The notes under the pieces are model-generated. The model saw nothing but the letters and a program-made list of their open reading frames with translations. It made no database searches and was not told where the DNA came from. Below, in pieces: positions 44,961 to 57,639 of a stretch of DNA of 64,000 bases. How positions within the stretch are numbered: position 1 is the first letter of the stretch; each line of letters opens with the position of its first letter. The translations under genes were made by a program, and so were the position numbers. The DNA comes from Aselliscus stoliczkanus (lineage: Eukaryota > Chordata > Mammalia > Chiroptera > Hipposideridae), in contig CM066728.1 of NCBI GenBank assembly GCA_033961575.1, positions 112,939,852 through 113,003,851 of the forward strand, written 5' to 3'.

Positions 44961-47900
44961 TTTGGAGGCCATGCATGGAAATAGAAGTTTTGGATGAAGT
45001 ATTTTCTTCCAGGGACCATTTAACTCAATTCTAGGGTGTAGGTGAGCTCTGAGTCAAGGAAACTAAACAGCTGAGAAGTTTAAAAATCACAAAAGACAAA
45101 GTCATAAACCAGGAAGCTTATAACATCTGAAGCAGAAGTGTTAGGACAGAGAGGCAAGATATTTAAAATAAGTATGACAAATATCCTTAAAAGATAAAAG
45201 AAGAAATTGGCAATATAAAAAAGAAAAAATACAAATCCTGAAAAAAATAACAGAGAGAAATAGATATAAAATACAATAGTTCAAAGAACAAACTTTTGAG
45301 GACATAATAAAAATATTCTCATAAGGTTTCAAAAGGTTTGCCAACAAAACCCACAATGAAAACACTTTTGGAGGAAACCTCAAAATAAAAAGAGAAAAAA
45401 CCCTGGGAAAGCTGCAAGAGATATGAGAAGAGCTACACTTTTATAAAGTTTGTCATTGTCTTAAGAAAAAATTAGGACCAAAGAAAAAGAAACACACACA
45501 CACACAAAAAAACCCCTCCAGACTAAAACTCTCAATAATATCAACAAAATTAGGGACTGGGAGATGGAGACTGAGGGCTGTGAGAGTCTGTAAGACCATA
45601 TATAGGAGGGAGAACATTTGTTATCAATTTAAATAAAGGCAAAAAATAGGGGAAAGGAAACAGAAAAGGTGGAGCAAACTGCAGTGTAAGAGAAGACAGA
45701 AAATGTCCAAATGCCTCAGCAGCCACTGCAAACCTAAGCGAGCTGCAGTGTCCGCTGGGCTCCACACACGCAGCGGGCCGCAGGGCCGTGCCGTGACCGT
45801 GACCCTCTCGGGCGCGCGGCGCCCCTGCTTCTCAGCTCCCTCGCCTCGCTGACTGCTGATTCTCGTTTCGTTCCGTCAGAGCGTCCTGTGCTCAGACATG
45901 GGTGTGGGTCTAGGGAGAGGCGCCATGTCCTGACTCATGGGTCACGTGTCCCACTCTGACACAGCGTCTCCTCTCCCTGAACCCCCAGATGTGACCTTCC
46001 AACTGCTCCGTGGCCCCTGCTGTGGGTGCGACCCCACGGCTCCTCCCCTCGGGAAGCGGCAGCAGCCTCGTGCGTGGGATGCATGCTGTCCTTCGTCTCA
46101 CTGCACGCAGGCCCGTCAGAGACGCTCTCAGCTCTGCCTCCACACCCCGCCCCTGGACCTGGGCGCTCTCACCGTCCAGGCCACGCCAGCACCCTGGGCT
46201 CTGGCCACAGGCTCCTGACAGGTCTCACTCTTAAGTCCTACGGGTGTGCCCTCCCTAGAGTACCAAAGGTGTCCTCACAACTGAAAGGCAGGCCGGTCGC
46301 CCCGTAACCAACCGCTGTACTCCCTCTCCCCCAGCAAGAGCTGGGGTCCTCAAACCACCCACCGCTCCACTTCGGCTTCCTCCAGCCCCCCACTGGAGCG
46401 GGTGGGCCCTCACCCCCTTCAGGTTTCTGCTCAGAGGCCCCACAATGTGCCCTGGACCCTGGCACCAATGGCCACTGCAAGGACACCGGACACGTGGACC
46501 ACCCGGAGCTTCCCACCAGCCTCACCAGACGGCGTTACCCCGGGCCCCCGGTGCAGCAGCCCCCATTTCCTGCCCATTGTTGGGACAATTCAGACCACTT
46601 GCGCTTCCAGGAGTCACCTCCCGACATGGTCTTGTATCTGAGGCCCGTCCTGGGTCTGCTTGGGGGACACCCCCCGGGCTCAGTGCAGAGCAGCCTGGCG
46701 TCCCTCCTCAGCACGCACGGGCACCTGTATGCTCGCCGTGTCTCCCCGCCCGCAGGTCCCCTTTATCTCACTGCTGGATCCCAGAGCCTGGGAGAGCCCC
46801 CTCCCACGCAGGTGCTCCGGAAGTTGTCAAGAAAGGGGACAGAGAAAGGAAGAGAGACGGACGATTGAGTGAGGGAGTGAAGGTCCTTCCGAAGCAGGTG
46901 TCAGGAAGGTGGGAACCGGAGCGCCGCCCAGCCAGGCCGAGGGTTTGCCTGCCGGCGCTGGGGTGCTTCCATTACTGCCGCCCGCAAGGTTCCTGGGACG
47001 CAGAGTGAAGGTGTGCTCTGCACACGGCCTGGTGGGACCTCAGGAACCAGAACACACAAACGGGGGGCTGTGGCGGCTCCCCGCCGCCAGGTCTGGCCTC
47101 TTCCGCCGACCGCTTTCTCTCCAGCTCTGCTCCTCATATGGAAGTAATATTGGGCCTCATAAAAGATCCAGCTTCTTGTTTCAAATTATGAAACAAACAT
47201 TCTCCTTGGGTACAACCACGTCAAGCTGCGAGTGAGGTTTTCAATTCCAGCGTTAAGGGGACGTTGAGAAGAGCTCTAAACTGTAGCGTGTAAGGTTGTA
47301 ATAAACTGGATGCCACATTCTCCTGCCAATTAGAAGTAACGGTTGGACCCGTTCCTTTGAATTATCTGAATCTAGGCGCACGTTGGGCCCTTTGCAAAGC
47401 CTTAACATCGTGAACAAAAGTAAAAATTCAAAAATAATGTGATTTAATGATCATAAATGAAATTCAAAGCCCTACAAAATAGCAGAAGCTCATCAAAGCA
47501 GAAAAAACAAATACATTTCCAGTTCAGACCTGAAACTCTCCCAGCATTTGTTTCATCTCGTGGAAAGTTTGCCAAGCCCTCTGGACCCACGGCGTGTGTG
47601 CTCTCTGCCCTCTGCTCGGCAGTGGCACCCGCTGGTGTGTGCCGCCTACTCGTCCCAGAGACCTTACAGCTTCTAACATTCTAAAGAGACAGGGCCTCAC
47701 GGAGTAAGCTGATGAGGTTAAGCATTGAGACATAGCCCAAAGTTTAGCAAAACAATGTTTGGACTTTTGCCTTAACTGAACGTCACTTGAAAAAGCAACC
47801 AGCTTCCCCACTTTTGGCATTTTCTAGTCAACTTCAGCTCAGGGCCCTGCTACTGACAAACAGGCCTCTCTGAAAGGCTTGCGGAAACTGGAAACAAAAT

Positions 47901-49080
47901 GAGTGTTAACTAAAAGTTAGTGTTAAGAAGGAGCACTAGTTCACAAGGGGCATGTTAACCACTAAGATTAACGGTGAGCCTCATTCAGAACTGGTTAAGA
48001 ATGAACCGGTGCGGCATCGCGAGACGCCCGCCTTGTTTACCACTCGCTGCCACTCTGGAAAGCACACAAAGGCCATTTAAAATGTGCGTGTAAGAGCGAG
48101 CATTGTGGTCTTTCCTCTGGTGGTCCAGAGGGGTCAAATGTCACCCAACCTCACAGCCCTCTGGACGCCGCCCTAAGGCTTTCTCTGCCCAGAATCCACC
48201 CCAGCTCCCTCTCATGAGCCCTCGAGAGGAGAATAATGCAGTCTTTCTTGGAAATCCGTTCTTATGTGTAAGCCTCTGTCAGAAAGTCTCCTTGTCTGCA
48301 TCTCTGTGACACTGGTACATTAAGTCAATTCGGACAAAACTGAGTCACCCATCCACATGTTGTGTCTGCGTGGGCTCGACAGTGGGGCTGAGACGGCAGG
48401 AGGTCTAGGCATCTCTGTAACCCAGACCTGGTTTCCCAACAAGCGCTCCTGTGGTGCAATGCGGACCCGTGTTCCTTTTCTCTGTTCATCAGAACCTTTT
48501 TCCGTCGAGAAACATCCTCGAGCCAACGCAGAGTCGCAGGCTTCTCTCTGTCTCTGAGGAAATGGACACACTCGTGGCGGCGTCACGCCTGGCCCAGGCA
48601 CAGGACCGGGCAGCGTCACCTGCCCAGGGAGTCAGGCCCAGCCCTCACTGCCCCTCGCCTCCCGAGGGAAGGAGTGTGAGCAGTGGGCCAGCCGAGGGCA
48701 CGAGACAGCTGTGGCTGGCGAGCTCGGCAGGCCAGGTACCCCTCCGTCCCTCTTCTTTTACTGTTCATCCCTTCATTCCACCAGGCCCTGGGGTGGCATG
48801 AGGACACCAGGGGCGACAGTTCCTGCTTTAAAAGATCTGGAAGCTGAGAGGGAGGGAGACAGCCCCTCCCTGTGCTGTGGCCCCATCCAGGAGCCTCTCC
48901 GCAACCGCCTGGGAGGGGCCCTACACCCAGGGGCCTGCAGGGTCCCGGCCACGGCTGCTGAGGCGGCTCTGCCCCCTGGACGCGCTGCCATTCCCTGGGG
49001 CCCTGGGGTCAGAGCTGCCTGGTGGCTCTGGGCCATCCTGGCAGGAACGGTGGCCTGGGGCCTCAACCTGAGTCATAAAA
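44961..49080. other. Intergenic stretch, AT-rich then GC-rich
   Basis: The AT-rich part to about 45750 may be further degraded L1. No exon or named repeat was recognised after that. Confidence 0.4.
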
Positions 49081-49089
49081 ACAGGATTT

Positions 49090-49190
49090 TTTTTTTGAGG
49101 GCAGCGTCACTGGCCCTCACATGTGGGACCGAACCGGGGCCGCTGGCTTCCCAGGCCAGCGCTTAACCACCAAGCCACTAGGCGGCCCTG
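49090..49190 (-). repeat. tRNA-derived SINE, short form
   Basis: Flanked by AAAAACAGGATTT at 49077-49089 and 49191-49203. Confidence 0.92.
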
Positions 49191-49248
49191 AAAAACAGGA
49201 TTTGGATGCAAATCAGCAAGCACCGCCCAACCCAATAGGGGTGTTGGG

Positions 49249-49586
49249 GCTGCGGGCTGCTGAGCCATGTCCTCTCCCCGCACACGCCTCGGGCGCTGCG
49301 GGCTGCTGAGCCCTGTCCTCTCCCCGCACACGCCTCGGGCGCTGCGGGCTGCTGAGCCGTGTCCTCTCCCCGCACACGCCTCGGGGGCTGCGGGCTGCTG
49401 AGCCGTGTCCTCTCCCCGCACACGCCTCGGGGGCTGCGGGCTGCTGAGCCCTGTCCTCTCCCCGCACACGCCTCGGGGGCTGCGGGCTGCTGAGCCGTGT
49501 CCTCTCCCCGCACACGCCTCGGGGGCTGCGGGCTGCTGAGCCCTGTCCTCTCCCCGCACACGCCTCGGGCGCTGCGGGCTGCTGAG
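49249..49586 (+). repeat. 46-bp VNTR, 7 full units plus a partial
   Basis: Unit starts at 49249, 49295, 49341, 49387, 49433, 49479, 49525 and 49571. Units differ only at the third-base position in GAGCC(A/C/G)TG and at the final C/G. Because 46 is not a multiple of 3, open frames through it cycle between three peptide versions and are not genes. Confidence 0.96.
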
Positions 49587-50189
49587 GCAGAGCGGGGTGT
49601 GCCCCTCCCTCCTGCCCTCCGCCAGGTCAACAGCACAGCGCCGGTTCCACAGGGACCAGGCACCTTCCCGAGGGAACACTGGCTCAGAAGTGCACACTGG
49701 GTGCCTCTCCGTCTCCTCCTACAGGCCCTGCACCGCCCACACACCTTCCCAGCTGCTGGGACCCTCAGGACCAGGAAGGCATGGCGAGGCGTCGCGTTTT
49801 GTCGGAACAGGCCCGACGGCTCCGGGTTTGCTGGGTGGAGGGTGACGCGCGTGTGCTGCCGTCGAGGCCCTGTCCAGGCAGCCGTCCACTCTTTCCTGCG
49901 AGGACCACTAGCTATGGCTTTAGTGTTGACTTGTGCCCAACAGCCTTGCTAAGCGCAGCTCCTGTTTCTAATGACCTGATTTGACTGGATGGCTTTCTGA
50001 TGGCACAGTCTCGCCTTCCGGGAGGGACGGCTGCCTCTTATTTTACTCCTTTTCTTCCGTAGGACTCGCCTGGGCCCCTGGGGCAGGAGAGGCCGGAGCT
50101 GCCACCCTGTCCCTTTCCTGCCACAGAAAAATCATCCGTGTGACAGCTGTAGATGGCTGTCACCACTTGAGAGCCACCTGCCCCTCCTA

Positions 50190-50720
50190 GTTGGCCTCAA
50201 AGACGTTTTCATGAGTGCCGTTGACTTGTATTAAATGCATTCTTCAAAACATCAGTTGAGATGATTTATGCTCTTTCCCCTTTACTCTGCTAATATATTG
50301 AGTTACCAACCTTGAATTTCTTGAAAAATACAACTTGGTTATTATGAATTATTCTTTTTATGTAAAAAGAGGAAATATTATCTAATTCGGATTGGCAATA
50401 TTTTATTTAGGACTCTTGCATTCATGTGCATGAGATCAATTTGTTGCTTTTTCTCGTAATTTCTCTCGTTGTCAGATACCAAAGGCATGCTCCCTCATGG
50501 GATTATTTGGGAAATATTTCCTCTTTCTATTCTATGGACTAATTTATGCAAGTTTGGTGTTAATTCTTTCCTAAACGTTTGGAGGAATTTACTAATAAAG
50601 CCATTTAGGCCTAGAGGTTTCCCTGTGGGAAGATTTTAAATTACGGAGTCCATTTCTTTAATGGAGTCAAGTTTCCCCTTTTCTCTAGGGACAGTTTTGG
50701 AAATCTGTGTTTATCTAGGA
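50190..50720 (-). repeat. Old L1 ORF2 fragment, minus orientation
   Basis: Plus strand reads TTTAGGACTCTTGCATTCAT, GGTGTTAATTCTTTCCTAAA and AATAAAGCCATTTAGGCC, the reverse complement of the L1 reverse-transcriptase region. No intact frame. Confidence 0.8.
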
Positions 50721-50804
50721 CTTGAGCCATTGCCTCTGCATTTTACAATATGCCTCCTCCTCACCTCCCAGGGGCTGCCCGATCACCACCCATGGAAACC
50801 TGTC

Positions 50805-50895
50805 CGTGTGCACAGGGGGACGCACGCCACGCACACACAGGCACACTCTCACACGCGTGCACACACACCACACACTCACAGACACGCACACCTCA
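50805..50895 (+). repeat. CA-rich low-complexity stretch
   Basis: Imperfect CACACG/CACA repeats. Confidence 0.8.
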
Positions 50896-51056
50896 ATCGC
50901 CCTTTCCTGCCTCTGACACCTGTTACCTTCTCACAGATCTTGGCATTTTCCCTGTTTCTGGTTAGTTCTCTTCAGTCCTGTCTTCTCCAGTTCGTTTTTC
51001 TCTGACTGCTTCCTGTGGTGTTCTTCTCAGATTCTTTAAACTCAGCCTCCATTTCC

Positions 51057-51790
51057 GAAGCTGCCTCCCCTCCCTCCTCCCCCTCCCCTCTCCTCCCCTC
51101 CTCTCCCCCCTCCCCTTCCCTCCCCTCCCTCCCCTCCCTCCCTCCCCTCCCCTCCCCGCCCCCACCCCTCCCCTGCCCCTCCCCTCCCCTCCCCCTCCCC
51201 CCTCCCCTCCCCTCCCTCCCCTCCCTCCTCTCCCCCTCTTCCCTCCCTCCCCTCCCTCCCTCCCTCCCCTCCCCCTCCCCGCCCCACCCCTCCCCTGCCC
51301 CTCCCCTCCCCTCCTCTCCCCCTCCCCTCCCTCCCCTCCCCATCCTTCCCCTCCCCCTCCCTCCCCCTCTCCCCTCCCTCCCTCCCTCTCCCTCCCTCCC
51401 TCCCCTCCCCACCCTTCCCTCCCCCTCCCCTCCGCTCCCCTCCCCTCCCCCTCCCCCTCCCTCCCCTCCTCTCCCCCTCCCCTCCCTCCCTCCCCACCCT
51501 TCCCTCCCCTCCCCACCCTTCCCTCCCCTCCCCTCTGCTCCCCTCCCCTCCCCCCTCCCCTCCTCTCCCCTCCCCTCTCCCTCCCTCCCTCCCCCTCCCT
51601 CCCCTCTCCCTCCCTCCCCTCCCCTCCTCCCCACCCTTCCCCGCCCTCCCTCTCCCTCCCTCCCCTCCCCTCCCTCCCCTCTCCCTCCCTCCCCTCCCTC
51701 CCCTCCCTCCCCTCCCCCTCCCCTCCCTCTCTCCCTCCCCTCCCCTCCCCTCCCCCTCCCTCCCCTCCCCTCCCCCTTCCCCTCCCCCCA
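51057..51790 (+). repeat. Homopyrimidine tract (CCCCT/CCCTC)n, about 730 bp
   Basis: Almost only C and T on the plus strand (G and A on the minus strand), with a few GCCCCACCC interruptions. Long open frames of Pro/Ser/Leu or Gly/Glu/Arg across it are composition artefacts. Confidence 0.97.
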
Positions 51791-54700
51791 CCGTCTCCAT
51801 CTCTGATTTGTACTCTTGCCTCAAAGCTCCATTACTGCCTTAACGTCTTTAATTCATTCTGAAATATTAGGGAACGATTTTCATCTGCTTTGCAGTCATA
51901 CCTTTCTAATGTGCTTTTGTTGTCTGTTGTAATATTACTGCATTCCATTTTTACTGGCATAACTTTCACGGGGTAGATTGCAGTCCAGGTGTGTATCTGG
52001 GATGCGTGTGTGCGAGTTGTGTGTGTTTGTGTGTACATCTAAGTATCTGGAATCATCAAAAGAGCAAAGAAGCCATGGAAAGGGACAAGAGCTGGGAACT
52101 GATTCAGGAGCACCTGGGGTTGCAACAGGCTGACGGAACCAGGCCCAGCTGTCCGAAGGCGGGCTAACAAACCAGGGCCTCCGAGTACGGGGAAAGCCTT
52201 TGCACGTGCAAACAGGAAGAACCCACGTTTGTTTAGAAAGGATTTGTATTTACAAAGAATTGGCATCAAATGTCTCACTAGCAGCTCTTTGCTAGAAAAC
52301 AACGGAGCGACATTTTAAAGACCCTCCAGGGAAGAAAGCTCGCCAAGCGCTGAATCCAGCACAGCAGCTTTGCAGGAACAAAGGAGAAGACGTGCTAAAT
52401 GTGGTCAATTGGCAGGCACTCGGGAACCTCATCCCCAGGAGCCCTTCCCAAAAAATTTACTAAGGAACCAACTTCCAAGAACCACAAAGTAACCGGAGAA
52501 GCATCAGTGCCAGCTCTGGGGACAGCCTGGGATGTTAGCACTCGGAGCTAAGACAAGGGCCCTGGATGAGGTACACACGCTACACACAGAAATACGGAAA
52601 CAGTGCAGCTAACAAAAGGGAAACAGGTTCATAATTGCCTCACAGTGTCCCCCAGCCCACCACCTGGCGTGGAGACACCTCGGCCTCGGGGCCTCAGCCT
52701 GTGAGGGAGGCCTGCACCGCGGCCTGATGGCACCAGGCACTCGGCATGGAACAGTGTGCCCTTGTCACCCGTGGGCCACGGTTGCCTTGATGTCAACTTC
52801 TAACATAAGATTGTGTCATGCTTACCTTTTAGTGAATGTGGACTGTGACCTTTCCAGACAGGACCACAAAACTTCAGCAGAACCTTTCACGCTCACTTCC
52901 TCTCTGTCATAAGTCAAGGGTCAGGATTTATCGCCCTGATGCTTCTCCGTTGGGACAAGCTCCGTCCAGGGGGATGCACTGTAAGCACACATGTAAACTC
53001 AGACTTCCTGGTAGTCACAGTAAAACACCAAAAAGAAACAAATGGTGACAATTTTAATAATGATGTTGTTGCACCCAGGCACCCCAAATATTATTTCAGC
53101 ATGCAGCCCAAAGGTAAAGCCCTTGCCGAGATGTTCCGCACCCTTCCTCAGAGCTGCGACTTCCCCGTCGGGTTCTCGCGTGGGCAGCACAGCTCCCCGC
53201 GGGAGGCGGGGCGTAGGCTTGTCCCTTCACCTTCAGGTGCCGCCAAGCCCACCCAGAGTGTCTGAGTCAGCTCTGAAGCTAAACTTGGTTTACAGGCCAG
53301 GTGAGGACCCCCAGGGTCTGCCTTGCCCTCCGCACTCTGCTCCCACGTGTGGACTGTGAGCCCCGCACGCACGGGCGGCTGGCGCCCAGCTGAGGCCGGA
53401 GCCCGGCCTGGGCTCACCATGCTCCTGCGCCTCTAGAACATCCCTCCCACCCAGGGCCACAGGCTTCTCAGGGGTCCCCACACCCCCGCCTATGATCTGC
53501 AGGGCGCTTTCCCTCTGACCCACCGCCTGTGTTCCCTGATGGCCGGGGGCCTTTGAGTCCCCCCACACCTCTCCCTAGGGACCGAGCCCCAGACCAGTTC
53601 AGAGGGGAGGTAACCAGTGGGGAACAGGAGGTGGGGGGATGAGGAGACTGCTGGGAGGACAGAGTGGGCACGGGGCAAAGCCCTGGTGGGCGGACTCCGG
53701 CCCCTGGGGAATGGTAACCGCGGAACCGGCCCTGTCTTCCCAGGCTGCAGCATGGTCACAACAGGCGGCCATGGTCTGTGCCACCCGGGCCCTCGGTGTG
53801 AGCGCTCTACGGCCGAGTGTTTTTGCCTGGGAACTGGCCCTGGATTCTGAGGACCAGGTGATTTCTACGTACATTGTTAGGCCAGGAAAAGCTCTCCCAG
53901 TCACTCCCTGGCTGTGTGACCTCAGAAAAGTCACTCAACCTCTCTGGGCCTCCACTGTCACCAGCAAAACAAAGTGTTTGAACTAGACAGACTTGTGGTC
54001 CACCCTGTGGAGCCAATACTCTGGTTCCTACTGAGTTTGGACAGCGTCCCCTCCTCTGCCCCTTGGGGCTAACCTGCTATGTTTGGGGAAAGTGTGTTTG
54101 CTGCGGTGACCTTAGAGTCATATACGGAATTGCTGTAGCGGACCTGCAGAGCGCATTCCAAGTCACAGAATTCAGAGGGCCTGGGGCGCCAGGGCCAGCC
54201 CCGTGCTGTCCCGTCAGCGTGACGACAAGCACACCACTGAGCTCCCCAGGCCCAAAGGCCACATCGGCAAGGTGGCTGTGACACGGGCCCAGGGTGGGGT
54301 CCTGGAGTCCACGGGGGCCTCAGAGCAGGGGCTGGCCCAGTCGCTACTTAAGAAATGGCCGCTGCCATCACCAAGAGAGGGCCCAGGAACGTCACATGAG
54401 CTCCCAGAGCTGGCAGTGTCGGGGCCCAAACTCACGCCTCACCCCCGGTTCTGGCTCTGTGCACCCCAGCCCCAGCCCATGTCACTGTGCCTCTCCATCC
54501 CCCCTGCGGGTGTCTGGGACACTGACTGGGGCGGCGGTTAACCACACCTGGCTTCCCCGGCAGTGCTCACGCGAGCCGGACTGACGGCGCCGAGAACTGG
54601 GGCCGTGGGCATCCTCGAATCTGATTGGCAGGCAACCCCCTGGGGCTGCCACCTGCCTTGAGGCCTGACAGGCGGAGCCCTGGGCAGCAGGCAGCTGCGG

Positions 54701-55047
54701 GGCGGCCAACAAACCAAACGTGAGGAGGTCGCAATGAGGTGACTCACCCACATGCCCTGACCCCAAGCTCTTGTCTGAGGAGGGAGACACCTCTGGCGGC
54801 TGCTGTGAGCTTCTGCGAGGCACCTGTGAGGCCAGCCGTGTGTGTCCACCTGCACTGCACGTGTCGCCTCTCGGGTGTCCGGCCCTGTGCGTGTCGGCAC
54901 AGGGACAGGCAGGAGTGAAGGCGGTGCCGAGGCCGGCTGCTGGGCCACTACCCGGTGGCCCCGTCCACACTCCAGGAACCCAGACTCACCGTGGGTTAGA
55001 CGTCACGAGAAGGAAGTCCCAGCTTAGGTTCGGCCAGCAGCCTCGGA
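51791..55047. other. Intergenic stretch
   Basis: No gene recognised. A MIR fragment lies at about 53885-53990. Confidence 0.45.
53885..53990 (+). repeat. MIR SINE fragment
   Basis: Reads CTGGCTGTGTGACCTCAGAA, then AAGTCACTCAACCTCTCTGG and GCCTCCACTGTCACC, the sense MIR core. Confidence 0.85.
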
Positions 55048-55061
55048 CAGGCTGTTTTGTC

Positions 55062-55170
55062 TCTTTTTTTTTTTTGAGGGAAGTGTCACTGGCCCTCATA
55101 TGTGGGACCCGAACCGGGGCCGCTGGCTTCCCAAGCCAGCGCTTAACCACCGCGCCACTCGGCCGGCCCT
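55062..55170 (-). repeat. tRNA-derived SINE, short form
   Basis: Flanked by CAGGCTGTTTTGTC at 55048-55061 and 55171-55184. Confidence 0.93.
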
Positions 55171-55184
55171 CAGGCTGTTTTGTC

Positions 55185-56278
55185 CCGACAGCCACATCCC
55201 CTTGTGCTGCAATGGGTTTAGTGTGGTCCATCCTTCCGCCACGTCTCCCACAGGCACCAGACTAAGGTGTGCCTGGGATGGGAGACGGGAGGGAAGGGGG
55301 CTCGACGACACACAGGAGCCTCGCCGCGCTGGGGCCTGGCCCTCACCCCATCCGGAGCCTAACCCCACCCCACGTGGATCCCGGGACCTGGGAGGACACG
55401 GGCCCGTCGTCGTCTCCCGAGCAGAGGGTGCGAAGCCAGGCTGACGCCCGGTTTCCCTCTCACCTCCACCCTGCGCCTGGGGTCATGGGGTTCATAGTGA
55501 GGGGCGCTGGCCAGCCGAGGGCAGCCTTTCCCAGTGGATAGGCCTGTCCGAGGTAGCCCACCCCCAGTGTGTCAGTGGATAGAGCTCTTCGTCTTCTCCA
55601 AAACACCAGCTCCCCAGATGGTCCAAGACCCACTGGCTCTAACTCCTCTTCTCTGTGGCCAGCACGGACTGACCACCCTGTCTGGGCAGCCAGTGTATCC
55701 TGGGGAACAGCAGCGCCCCCGGGGCCTGGTCTTGCACTCCACAGGGCTGATTAGTGGCTCTGGGCAACCCGGAGCTAAAAGCTGATCCACTAGGAGCCTG
55801 AGGCCCCCTCTTGTCCATGAAGTTATGATCTCACATCTTTAGAGCAGCTGTGGACTCAGCACCAGCTGCTCTGGGAGCTCCGATCTCCACCCCCACCCAG
55901 GGAGAACCGAGTCAGTCACTTGCTCCCAAGATCCAGGCCGAAGAGTGGAGCGGGAGCGGGCTGCCGATGTGCACGGCTAGGAAGCGATACAAGTGAGCTT
56001 TACTTTCTGAAAAACTCAGAGAAGAAACAGAACAAGCATGTTAGAACAATTGCTCACCAAACCCCACATCAAAAGCTGGTTGAAAGAAGGCCTCCTGGTT
56101 TTAATGCCTCAAGAAGGCTAAATAAATACATCAGGAGCAAATTAAACCTTCTTAGATAACTTGATAACGTATTTTGTTGCCTTGAGCAATTTTACCTTGT
56201 ATGGCATTTTGCAAGTCTAGTGAGTAGGTGATATTGGAAGAAACATTTATAGTGCTTTCCCAAATGACTGCAAATAAA
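55185..56278. other. Intergenic stretch, nothing recognised
   Basis: No exon or repeat could be supported by eye. Confidence 0.4.
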
Positions 56279-56293
56279 AATAAAGGGAAGGTA

Positions 56294-57395
56294 GGGCCGG
56301 CCGAGTGGCACATTGGTTAAGAGCTGGCTTGGGACACCAGCTCGTCCCTGGTTCGGATCCCACATTGTTGAGGGCCGTGTAGCCCAATATTGAGGGGCAC
56401 GCAGGCTGACTTTAGTGGGCTTGGTGAATCTGAAAGTACTGTTAATTGGACATGTGTTACTCAACTTTGTATTCCCTTGAAGCCTGTGTTTTATTACAAA
56501 GTGTATGTTTTGTTAAGGTTTGTGAGAACTTTAGGTACAGTTAAGCCAAATATAATTAATCAGTTAAATTTAAATATCAAAAGTGAGATTCTCTTTAGTA
56601 TTCAGACCCAGGATTACAGATTATGTAGAAACTGAGTCTGGGTCATAAAGAGATTGTCATAGATGGGATTATCCTTAAACATAGAAAAGGTCACAGTGTG
56701 CCCTAAGGAGAACAATTAGAGAGACTAAAGGTCTTAAGAGAAAAATACATCAAGACCATGTGGAACTTAAACTTGTAATTGGATAATGGTCAAAAGTCCC
56801 TATAAAAAGGACATGTCATTGTAATAAAGGGTGACACTTTTCTCTGTAACTTACCCGGTGTCTCCACTGTCTCCCTTCTTTATTTTCCTCCCCCGCACTC
56901 TCTCTCTCATTTTCTGCCTTCACTGTAACAAAAATTTTCTGTCTTTCGTATCGCCGACGCCGTGTCCACCTTCTTGAACCCTGGTCAGCGGAGGCTGGTC
57001 CCCCACACCACATGAGGGCCAGTGACGTTGTGCCCTCTACAGCTAAGATGGTGCACAACAGCTCCACCGGGAGCTGGGCTGCCATGAGTCGCCGGCAACA
57101 GCATAGGCTGCAGCCCCTGCTGCAGTGGGCTGCCATAGGCTACAGTGAGTGGCCGGCAGCCAGCGTGAGCTGCCAATAGCCGCGGTGAGCGGCCATTCAA
57201 TGGCCAGTGAGAGACTGCCTCACCCGGGAAGAGCACAATGATCCAAATACTAACATGGGCCAGTGAAGCGATGTCCTCCACAACTAGATTGAAGAACAAA
57301 AAGACAGCAACTTGTCTGTTCCCCTTCCCCGATTCAACACTGTTCCCCTCCCCCAATTCCCCAATAAAATCTTTTAAAAAATAAAAATAAAAATA
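56294..57395 (+). repeat. Composite SINE, plus orientation, split by a solo LTR
   Basis: The head GGGCCGGCCGAGTGGCAC at left is interrupted at 56365. The element resumes at 57014 with GAGGGCCAGTGACGTTG and the full body, and ends in CCAATAAAATC plus an A-rich tail. AATAAAGGGAAGGTA flanks the whole at 56279-56293 and 57396-57410. Without the LTR and one target copy the element is about 454 bp. Confidence 0.93.
56366..57007 (+). mobile_element. Solo LTR of an endogenous retrovirus (642 bp)
   Basis: It begins TGTTGAGGGCC and ends CCCCCACA, so it has TG...CA termini. A perfect 6-bp target duplication, CCACAT, flanks it at 56360-56365 and 57008-57013. TATAAAA lies at 56801-56807 and AATAAA at 56823-56828. 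The close spacing of the two suits an LTR with a short R. No gag, pol or env is present. A 6-bp duplication is typical of class II (ERVK-like) elements; that assignment is inference. Confidence 0.9.
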
Positions 57396-57410
57396 AATAA
57401 AGGGAAGGTA

Positions 57411-57639
57411 AAAACTCTGTACCTCAAACTAAGAACAGAAAGTAGGTTAGGGACGTGAAGTCATAGCTGTATTTCTCAAACTTCTATTTAATGCTTTTTG
57501 TTTCTCCAGGAAAACATTATGGACTTAAGAAACCATTAAAAATAAAACAAGGTGTGCAATGTAGAGAGCTCTGGGATCATAAAGTGTTAATTAAAAAACC
57601 CTCAAAACAGAGAAAAAAAGATCTTCAACTCACGTGGTA
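57411..57639. other. AT-rich spacer left of the tandem array
   Basis: No repeat unit is apparent until about 57640. Confidence 0.5.

Noticed and set aside
49107..49744. Repeated peptide frame (RRVRGED...) on the minus strand
   Set aside because: Produced by the 46-bp VNTR cycling through three frames; no splice or start context.
51015..51824. 220-263-codon frames of Pro/Ser/Leu or Gly/Glu/Arg
   Set aside because: Translation of the homopyrimidine tract, no domain content.
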